A stretch of 64,000 bases of DNA from Primula veris. Taxonomy: Eukaryota; Streptophyta; Magnoliopsida; Ericales; Primulaceae. Of this stretch, positions 38,843 to 49,195 are shown piece after piece (within the stretch, counting starts at the first letter, position 1; each line of letters opens with the position of its first letter). A program made the translations under genes and the position numbers. The notes beneath the pieces were generated by a model that searched no databases, was not told where the DNA came from, and saw nothing but the letters and a program-made list of their open reading frames with translations. The stretch is from assembly GCA_963682055.1 (NCBI GenBank), contig OY821749.1, positions 22,327,631 to 22,391,630 of the forward strand, given 5' to 3'.

Positions 38843-40110
38843 TGAAATTCCTATCCGCTGTTCTAGATGCAGTTTTGCAGTAAGGTTCCAAGTGGGGTTG
38901 GAACTGCAGTTGGAACCAAGTGTATAAGGTTCCAAGTAATGTTGGAACTGCAGTTGGAACCAAGTGTATTAATGGACAGAACTGTTTTAAAATTAAATGT
39001 ACTTGAAAATAATTCACACGCACATTTAACAACGGAGTTCACCTAACTAGGCTACGTCTCCGGGGCACTTACCCAGATTATGATATTATAAAAAGCTTAC
39101 AATATATGACTCAAGTCTTAATGAAAAACTTAGACTCCCTCTAGGTTTTTCTGCCTATCACTATATTGCTCCTACTCTATAACTATCACTTATAAATCAA
39201 TGGCATCCCACCATTGTTTTCTTTTTGAAGCTCACGTGTATTCTCTCTAGAAAATAAGTTCTTTATAATTTAGAACACACACATTTTACAAGCTAGGTTA
39301 TCAACTATTTATACAAGTAAAACAATCTTCTTGCTTCAAGATCTTTTATGATTGCTTTGACTTGTTTTGATTGGCTTCAATCTCTCCATATTGCACGTCT
39401 GCCTTTTGTAGGATTGACATCAATCTTCATAAATTAATACCTGTTAAAATAACTAGCTTGAAAGTAGGAGTTAGTCTTTTCCTATAACTATGAAACATAT
39501 AAAGATAATATCTTTTAGAGATAATATCTTTCCATATATATATGAAACACCTAACCCCATATTACATTCAATCTTTAAACTTATCTTTACTGAATATGAT
39601 AAGGAACAAAGATTGAAACAAGTGATAAAGATTTGCATAAAAATAGAGATATAGATTTAAAAGGAAACATATCTTTATAAACTAATCTCCTTATATCTTT
39701 TAGGAAACATCTTTCCTTACCACTTTGATATTCTCAATTTACGCATATTAAACCTTTAAGATCATATGAGAATATATCCTGCATACTGTAGAACAAATAA
39801 TAATCAATAAAGAACAGTTATGCAGATTTACAGAACAAGACAGAATTCTGCAGAACAGCAGGTTGGAACTGTGGTTGCAACTGAGGTTGCAACTGCTACT
39901 TGAAACCACCAACACTGTCTAATCAGGTTGTAACTGAGGTTACAACTGGTACTTGAAACCTAACACTACTGTCTTAGTAGGTTGTAACTGAGGTTGCAAC
40001 TGGTACTTGAAACCTGTCAATACTGTCTTAGTTCTTAATAACAGTTAGGATTTATCTAGTAAAACCAATAGACAATAAACAATATTTAGACCAGAAATCT
40101 GGTCCTAACA
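38843..40110 (-). repeat. LTR (5' LTR in element orientation)
   Basis: 1268 bp, the same as 32768-34036 apart from one missing A in a TAAAAACC/TAAAACC run. It presumably carries the element's promoter, whose exact site is not visible. Confidence 0.95.
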
Positions 40111-40115
40111 CACTC

Positions 40116-40300
40116 ATTCTCCAAATAAGTGATGTGACATACGTCACGAAGCTCGTTACACGAACTACTCAACCATGTTGAGTATGGCATCAAAAGCCAA
40201 ATGTTAAATAACCATGTTTTTCCAACCGTCACATAGATCAAATGTTGGCCCGAATTTGCTTTTCTTGAACTTGTTTTCATCTAATGTTGGTTTTCTGGGT
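40116..40300. repeat. Dispersed repeat, copy B, right part
   Basis: Continues copy B after the copia target duplication. CGAAGCTCGTTACACGAACT, CTCAACCATGTTGAGTA and CCATGTTTTTCCAAC match 19058-19195 of copy A. Confidence 0.65.
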
Positions 40301-40769
40301 TTTGTTGGCTTTGCTTTTACTGAATATTTTGATATCTGTTATTTACTGCATGAACTTTTACCTAATATACATATAATTTTCTAGCTCATGTTTCTTACAT
40401 GTTTAGGTAGATATAGGTTTAGATTTTTGTAAATTTTTATCTTTCTTTTAAAAGCTTCATAGTGTTATGTATTTGAAGATTTTTTGTAATTCCAATAATT
40501 ACATGATTACATCTACAACATTTTTTTTTTGTAAAAGCCACGTGAGGCTTTTTCACACTTTATCAATAAATATCTAGAGTTGTTCCGTAAATTAAAAAAT
40601 ATATATTTAAACTAGCCATTCATCAATATTCTTCTTTTTATTTTGAAAATAGAACTCATGTGACATTTAACTGGTTCCCAAAATGATTACAGGAAATATG
40701 AATGCATAAATATCATTAATTCTGGAAACATTAGTCGAATTCATCTAAAAAAAAAATTAGTATTTCTTC

Positions 40770-40990
40770 GATTCTTATTTAATTGTTTATTATGAAACTA
40801 CGTGCAATTTTGATCGCTTTATAACTTGTATTAAAATTGTCGAAATGATTATTTTTAAAATCTAATCATAAAATTTAACATTTGAACTATATGACCTATT
40901 TTTAAAAAAAATTATTCCGATAATTTTGATATAAGTTATTAGCCGGTTAAAATTACACGTAGTTTCGTAATAGAAAATTAGATAGAAAAA
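40770..40990. mobile_element. MITE with ~40-bp terminal inverted repeats
   Basis: The left end AATTGTTTATTATGAAACTA, CGTGCAATTTTGATCG is matched in reverse complement by the right end CGGTTAAAATTACACGTAGT, TTCGTAATAGAAAATTAGAT. A second partial copy with the same internal text (TATTAAAACTGTCGAAATGA) lies at about 30370-30560. No coding capacity. It could be a diverged Stowaway-like element; the target duplication is unclear. Confidence 0.6.
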
Positions 40991-41160
40991 GAGTTGATAC
41001 TAAAATGATTAGAACAATGATGATTTTGCACGCTTTCCATGCGGCAACGTGGGTACATGAGGCAATCGTCACAGTATTTATGCATTGCCTTTTTATCTAA
41101 AATCAATTCATTCATAAGATTTCACTGTAACCTTTCCACATTCTCTTTCCCCCTCTAGTA
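40991..41160 (+). promoter_or_regulatory. Proximal promoter and leader of the UGT gene
   Basis: Directly precedes the ATG at 41161. It holds a CACGTGGC-like core variant (GCAACGTGGGTAC at about 41044-41056), a TATTTATG-type stretch at 41075 and a CT-rich end. The boundary is my estimate. Confidence 0.35.
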
Positions 41161-44100
41161 ATGGACACCGTATCGCCATTCCGTCCTCTAAAGCTCTACT
41201 TCATACCTTTCCTTTCTCCGGGTCACATGATCCCTCTCACCGAGATGGCTCGTCTATTTGCCTCTAGAGGAGAACATGTGACTGTTATCACAACCCCTTC
41301 AAACGCCACCCTATTAGAAAACTCGATAAATAAAGACCTCAAGGCCAAGCCAAACATGGCCCTCCACCTAGTCCAGTTCCCCTACAAAGAGGTCGGCCTA
41401 CCTGAGGGTCTCGAAAACTTTTTCTCCGTCAAAGACCTTGAAACAGCTCAGAAGCTCCATACAGGTATGAAAAGAAAAAGGAAAATTGATGAATTGGTAC
41501 ATACTATTGATAATTAATTAAAAAAAAAACTCACATTCTAAATGAGTTTTAAATATTAGTATATGTGTTACATGATATTATTACACATGATGCTATCTCT
41601 TTTTGTTCTTTATTATTTAACTTTGATGTTCATTAATCCAACATTATATTTAGAATTAAATTAGTTTTTAATGACCTGGTTTTTGGTCTATTTTATGATA
41701 AGTGACCTAAGTTTTTTTAATTTCGGTTTTGTGACCTAAGTTTAACTTTGTTAGCATTTAGTGACCTGCCATCCTATTTTTCAAAAAAAAAAATATATTT
41801 CTTGCTAAAAGGACTAAAATACCCTCATTAAACTGAAATTTTCCTCCATAATCTGTGGGTATTTTAGTCCTTTTAGCAAAAAATATGTTTTTTTTTTTAA
41901 AAATAGGATGGCAGGTCACTAAATGCTAACAAAGTTAAACTTATGTCACAAAACCGAAATTAAAAAAACTTAGGTCACTTATCCTAAAATAGGCCAAAAC
42001 CCAGGTCACTAAAGACTAATTTACCCTTATATTTACTAAATCTTAAACAAAACATGAGAATGAAAGTTTTTATAAATTAAGTACGTTTTTATGTATTAAT
42101 CAATGATTCTCCTAATAAATATTTAGTGACAGTTGGGGTGTCAAAGCATCCACTTAGTTGTAACGAAGTTGTTTTTCGTCTTTGGTTTTGGTAAATTTGT
42201 TTTGAATATGATCCACACACCGACATTAATATTTTTTACTTCGCTTTATTTACCCTTTTGAATTTTCACACCCTTTAACCGAACATGGCCTCTACCTAGT
42301 TTTGTGCCCCCTCAACAAGGTAATGGATTAAGAGTTAAGAGCCTCTAGAACCTTTTCTACCTTAAAGGTGTCGAAACAGCTCATAAAACCAATATTACAC
42401 ACTATATTGAATAAACAAAACCAAAAAGCAGCTAGAAGATGTCAAAGAGAATCACAAAGAAAAGAAACATAACCAGTGGGTTGTCGACCTAGATTCTTCG
42501 CTTGTTTACCTAGCTCCAGTGCTGCTCTTGACGTCGAGTATAATTTGCCTAAAATTGTTATTTTGGGAACTTCATAGTCATACTTTTTTTATACTTGGCA
42601 ATTGGCATTATTATTTTTTAGTTGAATTTATGCATCCGATTAATAATTCATGAGTCCGCTGGAGCAGGTATGACGATGTTGAGGGAAAGGATGGAAGAGT
42701 TTATCAATAATAATCCGCCGGATTGTATAATCTCTGATATGTTCCACCCGTGGACTACTGACGTGTGCCTGAGGCTTGGGATCCCGAGACTCGTGTTCCA
42801 AGGAGTCTGTATGCTGGCACAGTCATTAAAAGAGGCAGTCAGGCAGCCAGACTCGCCTCACCTAATGGTGAAATCCGATAATGAGCCTTTTGTGTTCCCC
42901 GATTTGCCTGATCCCATCACTATGACTAGGTATTATGATAGATATATATATTTTTTAATTATTGATAAAAGTATCAAGTTCAAGACTTGCTTGGCCTAAA
43001 AGTGTGGAGCTTTAAGCTGTATAGAAATGTCACCTTATTTTGCTTAGAAGCGGCAGTCATGGGATCGAAATTCGAAACTAAGTAGATGCCACAGTACAAA
43101 TGTACCATTAGTGCAAACTGCTCAAATTAACATTGTACAACAATTTATTAAGAATCTAGCTCCTAAATAGCAGAAATCTTTATCTGTTCAGTTGCCACAT
43201 CCTCCCCGCGATCTAACATCATCTTTTCCAAAGAAAAGCAAGTGAAATGGAGTAAAAAAAAATCTATCCAAACGATTCTTTTAGCTTGGTATGTAAAGTA
43301 CATGAGAGTTACGTTGTTCCCGTAGCAAAAATCTAACCCTGTGATATATACTTAATAATTATCCGCATTCATCAATAATAATTAAGTAAAGAACGTCTTG
43401 AGTTCAGTACAGCATGGGATTCTATCATCTCAACATCAACATTCAGTGTAAAAGAATTTGTTTAAATATAGCAATTTTCAAAATAATACAATGAAAATTT
43501 TGCCTGCAGATCCATGCTACCTGACTATGTGCGCACACCAAACGGGTATACACAACTGATGGAAGAGTTCAAAGAAGCAGAAAAGAAGAGCTATGGTATA
43601 TTAGTTAACAACTTCTACGAATTAGACCCAGCTTATACAGAACATTATCAGAAGATAATGGGCCACAAAATATGCCACGTAGGACCAGCTGCTCTAATTC
43701 ATCGAAACTCCGGCGACAAGGTCGACAGAGGCCACAAAACCGTCATCGGAGAAAACGAATGCCTAAAATTTCTTGATTCCAAAAAACCAAGCTCTGTTAT
43801 GTACGTATGTTTTGGTAGCGGTTGTATTTTCCCCGATGATCAGCTCATGGAATTAGCTTGTGGGCTAGAAGCATCGGAGCAAAGTTTCATCTGGGTAGTT
43901 TTCGAAAAGGATAACGAGAAAGAAGCCGATAAAGATAAGTGGCTCCCGAAAGGGTTCGAAGAGAGAACAAAAGATAGAGGGATGATTATAAGAGGGTGGG
44001 CCCCACAGGTTTTGATTTTGGACCATCCTTCTATCGGAGGATTTTTAACTCATTGTGGTTGGAACTCGGTGATAGAAGCTGTGAGTGCTGGTGTTCCTAT

Positions 44101-44428
44101 GCTGACATGGCCATTATACGCAGAGCATTTCTATAACGAGAGATTGGCTATACAAGTGTTAGGGATCGGAGTTGAAGTAGGGAAAACGGATTGGAATTTG
44201 TGGGTGGATGCCGGTAAGGAGGTGATCGGCAGAGAGAAGATAGAGGGAGGAGTTAGAAAGTTAATGGATGGAGGGAATTCTGGGGTGGTGACGATGAGGA
44301 AGAAGGCGAAAGAGCTTGGGGAGAAGGCTAGGAGTGCTGTTCAAGAAGGGGGTTCTTCACATAAGAATTTGAGTGTCTTGATCGAAGATTTGAAGAAACT
44401 GAGAGACCAAAGGGTTAATGAGAATTGA
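41161..44428 (+). CDS. UGT73-like UDP-glycosyltransferase (PSPG box ending in His)
   Basis: Family 1 glycosyltransferase that moves a sugar from a UDP-sugar to a small molecule in the cytosol. Exons 41161-41464, 42668-42929 and 43510-44428, phases 1 and 2, total 1485 nt, 494 residues. The catalytic His is H22 in LSPGHMIP and the partner Asp is near D125 (PDCIISDMFHPW). The PSPG box occupies residues 352-395 (WAPQVLILDHPS...HCGWNS...WPLYAEH), with Trp22 kept and position 44 His (codon 44126-44128) instead of Gln. In characterised plant UGTs, His at 44 has been linked to UDP-galactose use, Gln to UDP-glucose. N-terminal text resembles UGT73 enzymes of triterpenoid saponins and flavonoids, such as the UGT73P galactosyltransferases, but the acceptor cannot be read from sequence. 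No break seen; intron 1 carries a fold-back element. Confidence 0.9.
41661..42021. mobile_element. Fold-back MITE (~360 bp) in UGT intron 1
   Basis: Almost wholly palindromic. The left arm runs from TTAGTTTTTAATGACCTGG to GCTAAAAGGACTAAAATACC (41661-41823), and the right arm is its reverse complement from GGTATTTTAGTCCTTTTAGC to CCAGGTCACTAAAGACTAA (about 41859-42021). The loop is about 35 bp. The arms differ by few bases. Resembles Mutator-type MITEs with long inverted repeats; the target duplication could not be fixed. Confidence 0.8.
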
Positions 44429-44439
44429 TCTTTTTTAGC

Positions 44440-45117
44440 TACAATAATCATTTATCTTCAGACATTAACGTAATATAAGTTCCGGGAATAAAAAAGCAGA
44501 GTGATACGGTTAGCTTCGGAAACCCAGGCCAAGTCGAGTAATACTTGAAAGTTGGGCAATTGATCCGGAAAAAATTTACGAGCAACACCCGATTATATTT
44601 ATAATATATTGGGTAGTTAAAATAAAAATATTAAACACCAATCGGTTTACAATGTGTAGAGTAGTTTGATATTTAAGATAGAAGATCATGAGTTCGAAAT
44701 TTGTAAGTTACAATTTATTTTTATTTTTATTTTCATCCGTATTTATCGAGCAAAATAAAATAAAATCGAGCATTTGGCATTCTGATATATCGGGCGGCAC
44801 TGCGTGGAAGTCCCAGGGTGGTGTTATACTGTTATCCAATGAAATGTTATCAGCAATCTTAATTCTTAATACTCAAGAACTAATGCCAAACAGAACTAGA
44901 AAAAAAAAGTAGTAATGATTTAACAGATATGTATCTCATTCTCAGTCTTTATTAATCTTTATCATCTATCAAGTAAACACATACTACAAAACTCAGAACA
45001 TTTAGATGACTCAATAAGATGAGATATACTTGTCAAATTTGAAAAGGCATGCATACAACAAAATAAACTTTGAAGCTACGGAGTTCAAAGCTATATAATC
45101 AAGTCATGATTCAGAAC
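44440..45117. repeat. Copy of the helicase 3' flank, downstream of the UGT gene
   Basis: Same order and orientation as 26140-26560, with an added block of about 270 bp (about 44525-44800) between AGCTTCGGAAAC and GGAAGTCCCAGG that the other copy lacks. No coding content. The orientation equals that of the source on the plus strand, so simple segmental copying is likelier than a retro-copy of the helicase mRNA, and no part of the helicase frame is present. Confidence 0.75.
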
Positions 45118-45712
45118 CTTATTTTATTTTATTTTAATTCAAAGGAGCGATACTCCCCCGTCTTAGATTGTATTAAAAGATTGGGGCCTTACCCAGATTA
45201 CAATGAAATCATAGACCAAACTAAAACAGGTTATAGAAAAAGCAAACTAATTACAGACACTAGACATGCCTTAGTTTTCAGCCAAACAAGACTTAAAAGT
45301 TACAGAAAAAAATAGCGGAGAAGCAAAAGAAGACATTCCAACTTTTCAGCTTAGGCAACTAATATGTACCCAAAAGACACACCACCATCCTTTTAATGCT
45401 CTTGTTCAATCTTGAATTGATTCAACTTTTAGCATATTTACCTCATTTTTCAACGCATGAATTTGAAAGAAGAAATAGAGGTAAATATAGGTCGGAAAAA
45501 TCTTTTGCTTTAAAAAAATCAACACTCCTTATTTGCCAAATTGGCAAAGTTCGATTTTCACTAACATGAAATACATGCAGTGAGGCACGCATTGAACTCA
45601 AACAGTAACCCATTAATCTTTCTTCCCAATGGCCATTTATTTTATTCTAAAATAGACAAAACCCAACTTGTCCATTTGCATCAGCCCAAACACTTTTGGC
45701 GACAGTAACCAA
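45118..45712. other. Intergenic DNA, no gene seen
   Basis: AT-rich sequence after the duplicated helicase flank. An 81-codon open frame near 45070-45315 shows no known domain and spans the duplication border, so it is not called. Confidence 0.5.
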
Positions 45713-46140
45713 ACAACCATCAAAGCTTACCAAGGAGATTTCAGTTTTTATCTATAGGATTATGTCAAAAATACCTATTAACTTTGGTGATCATGTGTTT
45801 AACCTACTTCTGTGATGTCAAAGCTCCCTCAATACTGCTTCCCTTGTTTAATCACTGAAATTCTTCTTTCTCAAGTGGCTCTTTTGAGAAAATTACAAAG
45901 TGTTCTCCTGCTAACTCAGATAGGATGAAATAGAAGATGAGGGTACAACATTCACTTGAGAAAGAAGAATTTCAGTGATTAAACAAGAAAATGGAAGCAG
46001 TATTGAGAGAGCTTTGACATCACAGAAGTCTTTGATTAGGTTAAACACATGATCACCAAAATTAATAGGTATTTTTGACATAATCCTATAGGTAAAAACT
46101 GCCATCTCCTTGGTAAGCTTTGATGTTTGTTTGGTTGGAT
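45713..46140. repeat. Long inverted repeat (arms ~165-190 bp)
   Basis: The left arm (45713-45880) contains AAAGCTTACCAAGGAGAT, ATAGGATTATGTCAAAAATA, GGTGATCATGTGTTTAACCT and CACTGAAATTCTTCTTTCTC. The right arm (45950-46130) is its reverse complement with a few changes and small gaps. The right arm is the 3' part of the ORF at 46820-45911, so the left arm is an inverted copy of that coding sequence. Confidence 0.85.
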
Positions 46141-46820
46141 TCCAATTAAACTTAGAAATTCTATGCAAAACAACAGCACTAAGAGTAAGAGAAGATGTTT
46201 TAATTGAATTTCCATCAAACTGATTTTCCTTGCCTGTAATTGCAAGAGCTACATCATGAATGTCATAATCAAGATCACCCTCAGAATTACTAGGAGAACC
46301 TAGAAACCTATTGATCAAGTCAGGAGTAAAATATAGAGTAACACCCCTTACATACACTCTTCCATAGCTGTATCACCCTCATCAAACTCACCATCATTTA
46401 AATTAGCATAGAACTCCTTAACTAATTCAGGAAAATAAGAATCAGGGTAACTAATAGTCTTGTCTAAACCAACATCCTTCAACAATTTTTTAACATGCAC
46501 CTGAATGTTCTTATAACTAGACAAATTTAACTGTCTTTCAGCATGAATCTCCCTATGACTCAGTTCACCAAACCTGTCTGACATAATTCCATTCCAAAAC
46601 CTAAGATCAACCTCATTATAAAGAGTGTCATAAACATATTTAGTAAATATAGGATCTCTCTGTTGGTCTCTACGAGAACGTTTCTTAGGTTGGGTAGAAG
46701 AGGTTTCACTTAGCTTTGCCTTAGAACCTCTACGAGTTTTGGATCGATTCACAAAGTCTCTGAGAGTGCTGTCATCATCATAGTTGAGATTGGATTGACT
46801 TTAAGAAGAAGAAGACATGG
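45911..46820 (-). pseudogene. Retroelement accessory ORF resembling the plant transposon-associated domain (PF20167-like), frameshifted
   Basis: Two overlapping frames carry one protein: 46752-46348 (basic start NRSKTRRGSKAK...KKRSRRDQ, then VDLRFWNGIMSDRFGEL..REIHAERQLNL, FPELVKEFYANL) and 46357-45911 (YVRGVTLYFTPDLINRFLG, RISKFNWNPTKQTSKLTKEM, MAVFTYRIMSKIPINFGDHV, CLITEILLSQ). A one-base slip near 46350 separates them, and another slip near 46800 separates an MSSSS start at 46820. The FYANL...VRGV...INRFLG pattern resembles the putative plant transposon protein domain often found in plant retroelements. It follows RNase H of the decayed copia relative on the same strand, so it is probably that family's third ORF. 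Its role is unknown. Confidence 0.55.
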
Positions 46821-49195
46821 TTGGATCTGAGGTTGGAACTATAGTTGGAACACGCAGAGAACGGAGGTTTTTCAGAAAAACAGGGTTTTTAATTTCAATA
46901 GAGGGATAGAGTAATTTCTGATTGTATTTGTATTTTGGGATAGTAAAAGTGTTAGCATAAATAGCAATTAAGCCCAAATACAATTTTCCTGAAAAATAGA
47001 AACTTACCTTGTAACAAATATGGAAATTTTGAAATTCGAATAAATCAAGAAGGATACTGTTTTTATTAAGCTAAATTCAGCAAACAATTTAGATTTACAT
47101 TCCAATGTTAAACAGATCTATCCAATTTTTCGAATTTTAAGGAGTTGAATTTTTGAAGATAATTTTGACTTGTTTCAAGATAAAGATAACAATAATATAT
47201 AGATATAGAATATTGAAAAAAAATTCTAGCCATTTACTCAAGAAGATATATCCATAATAAAAACTAAGTGTAGGAGCTATATTGAGCAAATATGTTTTTC
47301 CTCTACACAAAAACTAGATTGATGATCTCATCAAGGAAAGAATATAAGTGATGCCAAAAATATCAAGACTTTGTCTTGTTTTTTCATTTGTTTTGTTCAC
47401 TATGATTATTATCATAGGCAGTATGATAATCTTTAGATAATCACTGATCTGTCTGTATTTCAGATTGAGATTTCAACTGGGGTTGCAACTGAGCTTGCAA
47501 CATACTTATAAAATTTGCACTTTGTGGTTGCAACTCTATTACCAGAGAGATTTTAGGACAAGTTATCCCACATCTGTTTTTGATACATCAATTAGCGGCT
47601 TTCAAGACAAAAAATTCATAGCTCAATCAAGACTTACCTTAGATATAAAATGTATTAAAGTTACTCAAAGCAGACATACATAGCAAGAGTATTTAATTAG
47701 ATCTATATTGACATACCCCTATATCACTTCTTAAAGATTCAAACTTATTTGTATTAAGTGTTTTGTGAAGATATCTGCTAATTGTCTTTTAGTTGAAACA
47801 TGTTCTAAAATTAAGCTTTTTTTTTCAACTAATTCTCTGATAAAATAGTGTCTTATATCAATATGTTTAGTTCTGAAATGTTGTACTGGATTCTTTGCCA
47901 AATCTATAGCACTTTTGTTATCACAAAACAGAGTTAACACTTCTTGTTTAATATTATAATCATTTAACATTTGTTTCATCCATATAAGTTGAGTGCATCC
48001 ACTTCCAGCTGCAATGTATTCTGCCTTAGCAGTTGATAAAGAAATGCAGTTTTGTTTTTTACTAAACCATGAAACAAGATTATTCCCAAACTAAAAACAA
48101 CTACCAGAAATACTTTTTCTGTCATCTATATTACCAGCCCAATCTGCATCACAGTAACCAACTAGAAAGTGGTTTGTATATTTAGAATACCATAGACCAA
48201 GGTGAATGGTGCATTTTATATATCTTAAAATACTTTTGACAGCCAGAAGGTGAGATTCTAGAGGATTTACATGATATATGGCACATACTTCTACACTTAA
48301 GTAAAGATCTGGTCTACTAGCAGTTAAATAGAGAAACTTCTAATCATAGATCTATAGAGACTAAGACAAACACTCTTACGTTTATCATTTTTAGACAATT
48401 TTAAAGTAGTACTCATATGAGTTCTTTTCTCTTTACTATCACTTAAACCAAATTTCTTAACAAGATTATCAACATTCTTACTTTGGCATAGGAAAATGTC
48501 ATTTTCATATTGTTTAACTTGCAATCCTAGTAAGTAATTTAATTCTCCTCCGCCACTCATTTCAAATTCATGCTTCATATCAGAGATAAATTCAACAATT
48601 TTATTATCAGATGTAGATCCAAACACTATGTCATCAACATAAATTTGAGCAACGATAATATCCTTAGTAGTTTTCTTAGTTAATAGAGTTTCATCAACTC
48701 CCCATCTGTTAAAACCTTTTTCAATTAATAACTTAGTTAACCTTTCATACCAAGCTCTAGGAGCTTACTTTAAACCATACAAAACTTTTTTCAGTAAATA
48801 AACATGTTCATGGAATTTTGGATTTTCAAATCCTTTGGTTTGACTAACATAAACTTCTTCTTGAATGTTACCATTTAAGAAGCCACTTTTAATATTAAGT
48901 TAAAACAACTTAAAGTCATATAAGCAAGCAAGCAAGTGAGAGGAGCATTCTAATAGATTTTATTCTTGCTACAAGAGTAAAAGTTTCATCAAAGTCTATT
49001 CCTTCTATTTGAGTGTATCATTGAGCTACAAGTCTAGCTTTATTCCTAACAATGATTCCATCTTCATTACTTTTATTCCTAAATATCTATTTTGTACCTA
49101 TAATATTTTTACTCTTAGGTCTAGTTACTAATGTCCAAACATTATTCCTCTCAATTTGAAACAGTTCATCTTGTATAGCCAAAATCCACTCAGTA
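46821..49195 (-). mobile_element. Decayed relative of the copia element (RT and RNase H remnants)
   Basis: RNase H text is at 47731-48350 (DNKSAIDLAKNPVQ, RTKHIDIRHYFIREL, CDADWAG region with stops) and RT at 48324-49195, including the catalytic YVDD region near 48630-48650 and GELNYLLGLQVKQYENDIFL. Several stops and frameshifts are present. The 3' non-coding part (46990-47700) matches 34550-35325 of the young element (AAGATAAAGATA, TCTACACAAAAACT, GACTTTGTCTTG), so the two belong to one family. No LTRs or primer site were found. The upstream end is cut by LINE sequence at about 49195. Confidence 0.8.

Larger units (their letters stand above)
32768..40110 (-). mobile_element. Young, internally deleted copia LTR retrotransposon
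   Basis: Complete element borders: TG at 32768 and CA at 40110, flanked by the 5-bp target duplication CACTC (32763-32767 and 40111-40115). LTRs span 32768-34036 and 38843-40110 and appear to differ by only one A. Coding strand is minus. The tRNA-iMet-type binding site TGGTATCAGAGC (38829-38840) follows the upstream LTR, and the polypurine tract AAGGGGGAGAT (34037-34047) precedes the downstream LTR. Gag and protease are present; the integrase core and most of the reverse transcriptase are absent, while RNase H remains. Long LTRs and a large two-knuckle Gag suggest the SIRE/Maximus group (inference). It cannot transpose alone. Confidence 0.95.

Noticed and set aside
21264..44428. A biosynthetic gene cluster linking the epimerase and the UGT
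   Set aside because: They are 16 kb apart with a housekeeping helicase and transposons between them, and no other pathway gene is present.
44440..45117. Processed retro-copy of the helicase mRNA
   Set aside because: No helicase coding sequence or poly(A) tail is present and the copied part is limited to the 3' flank.
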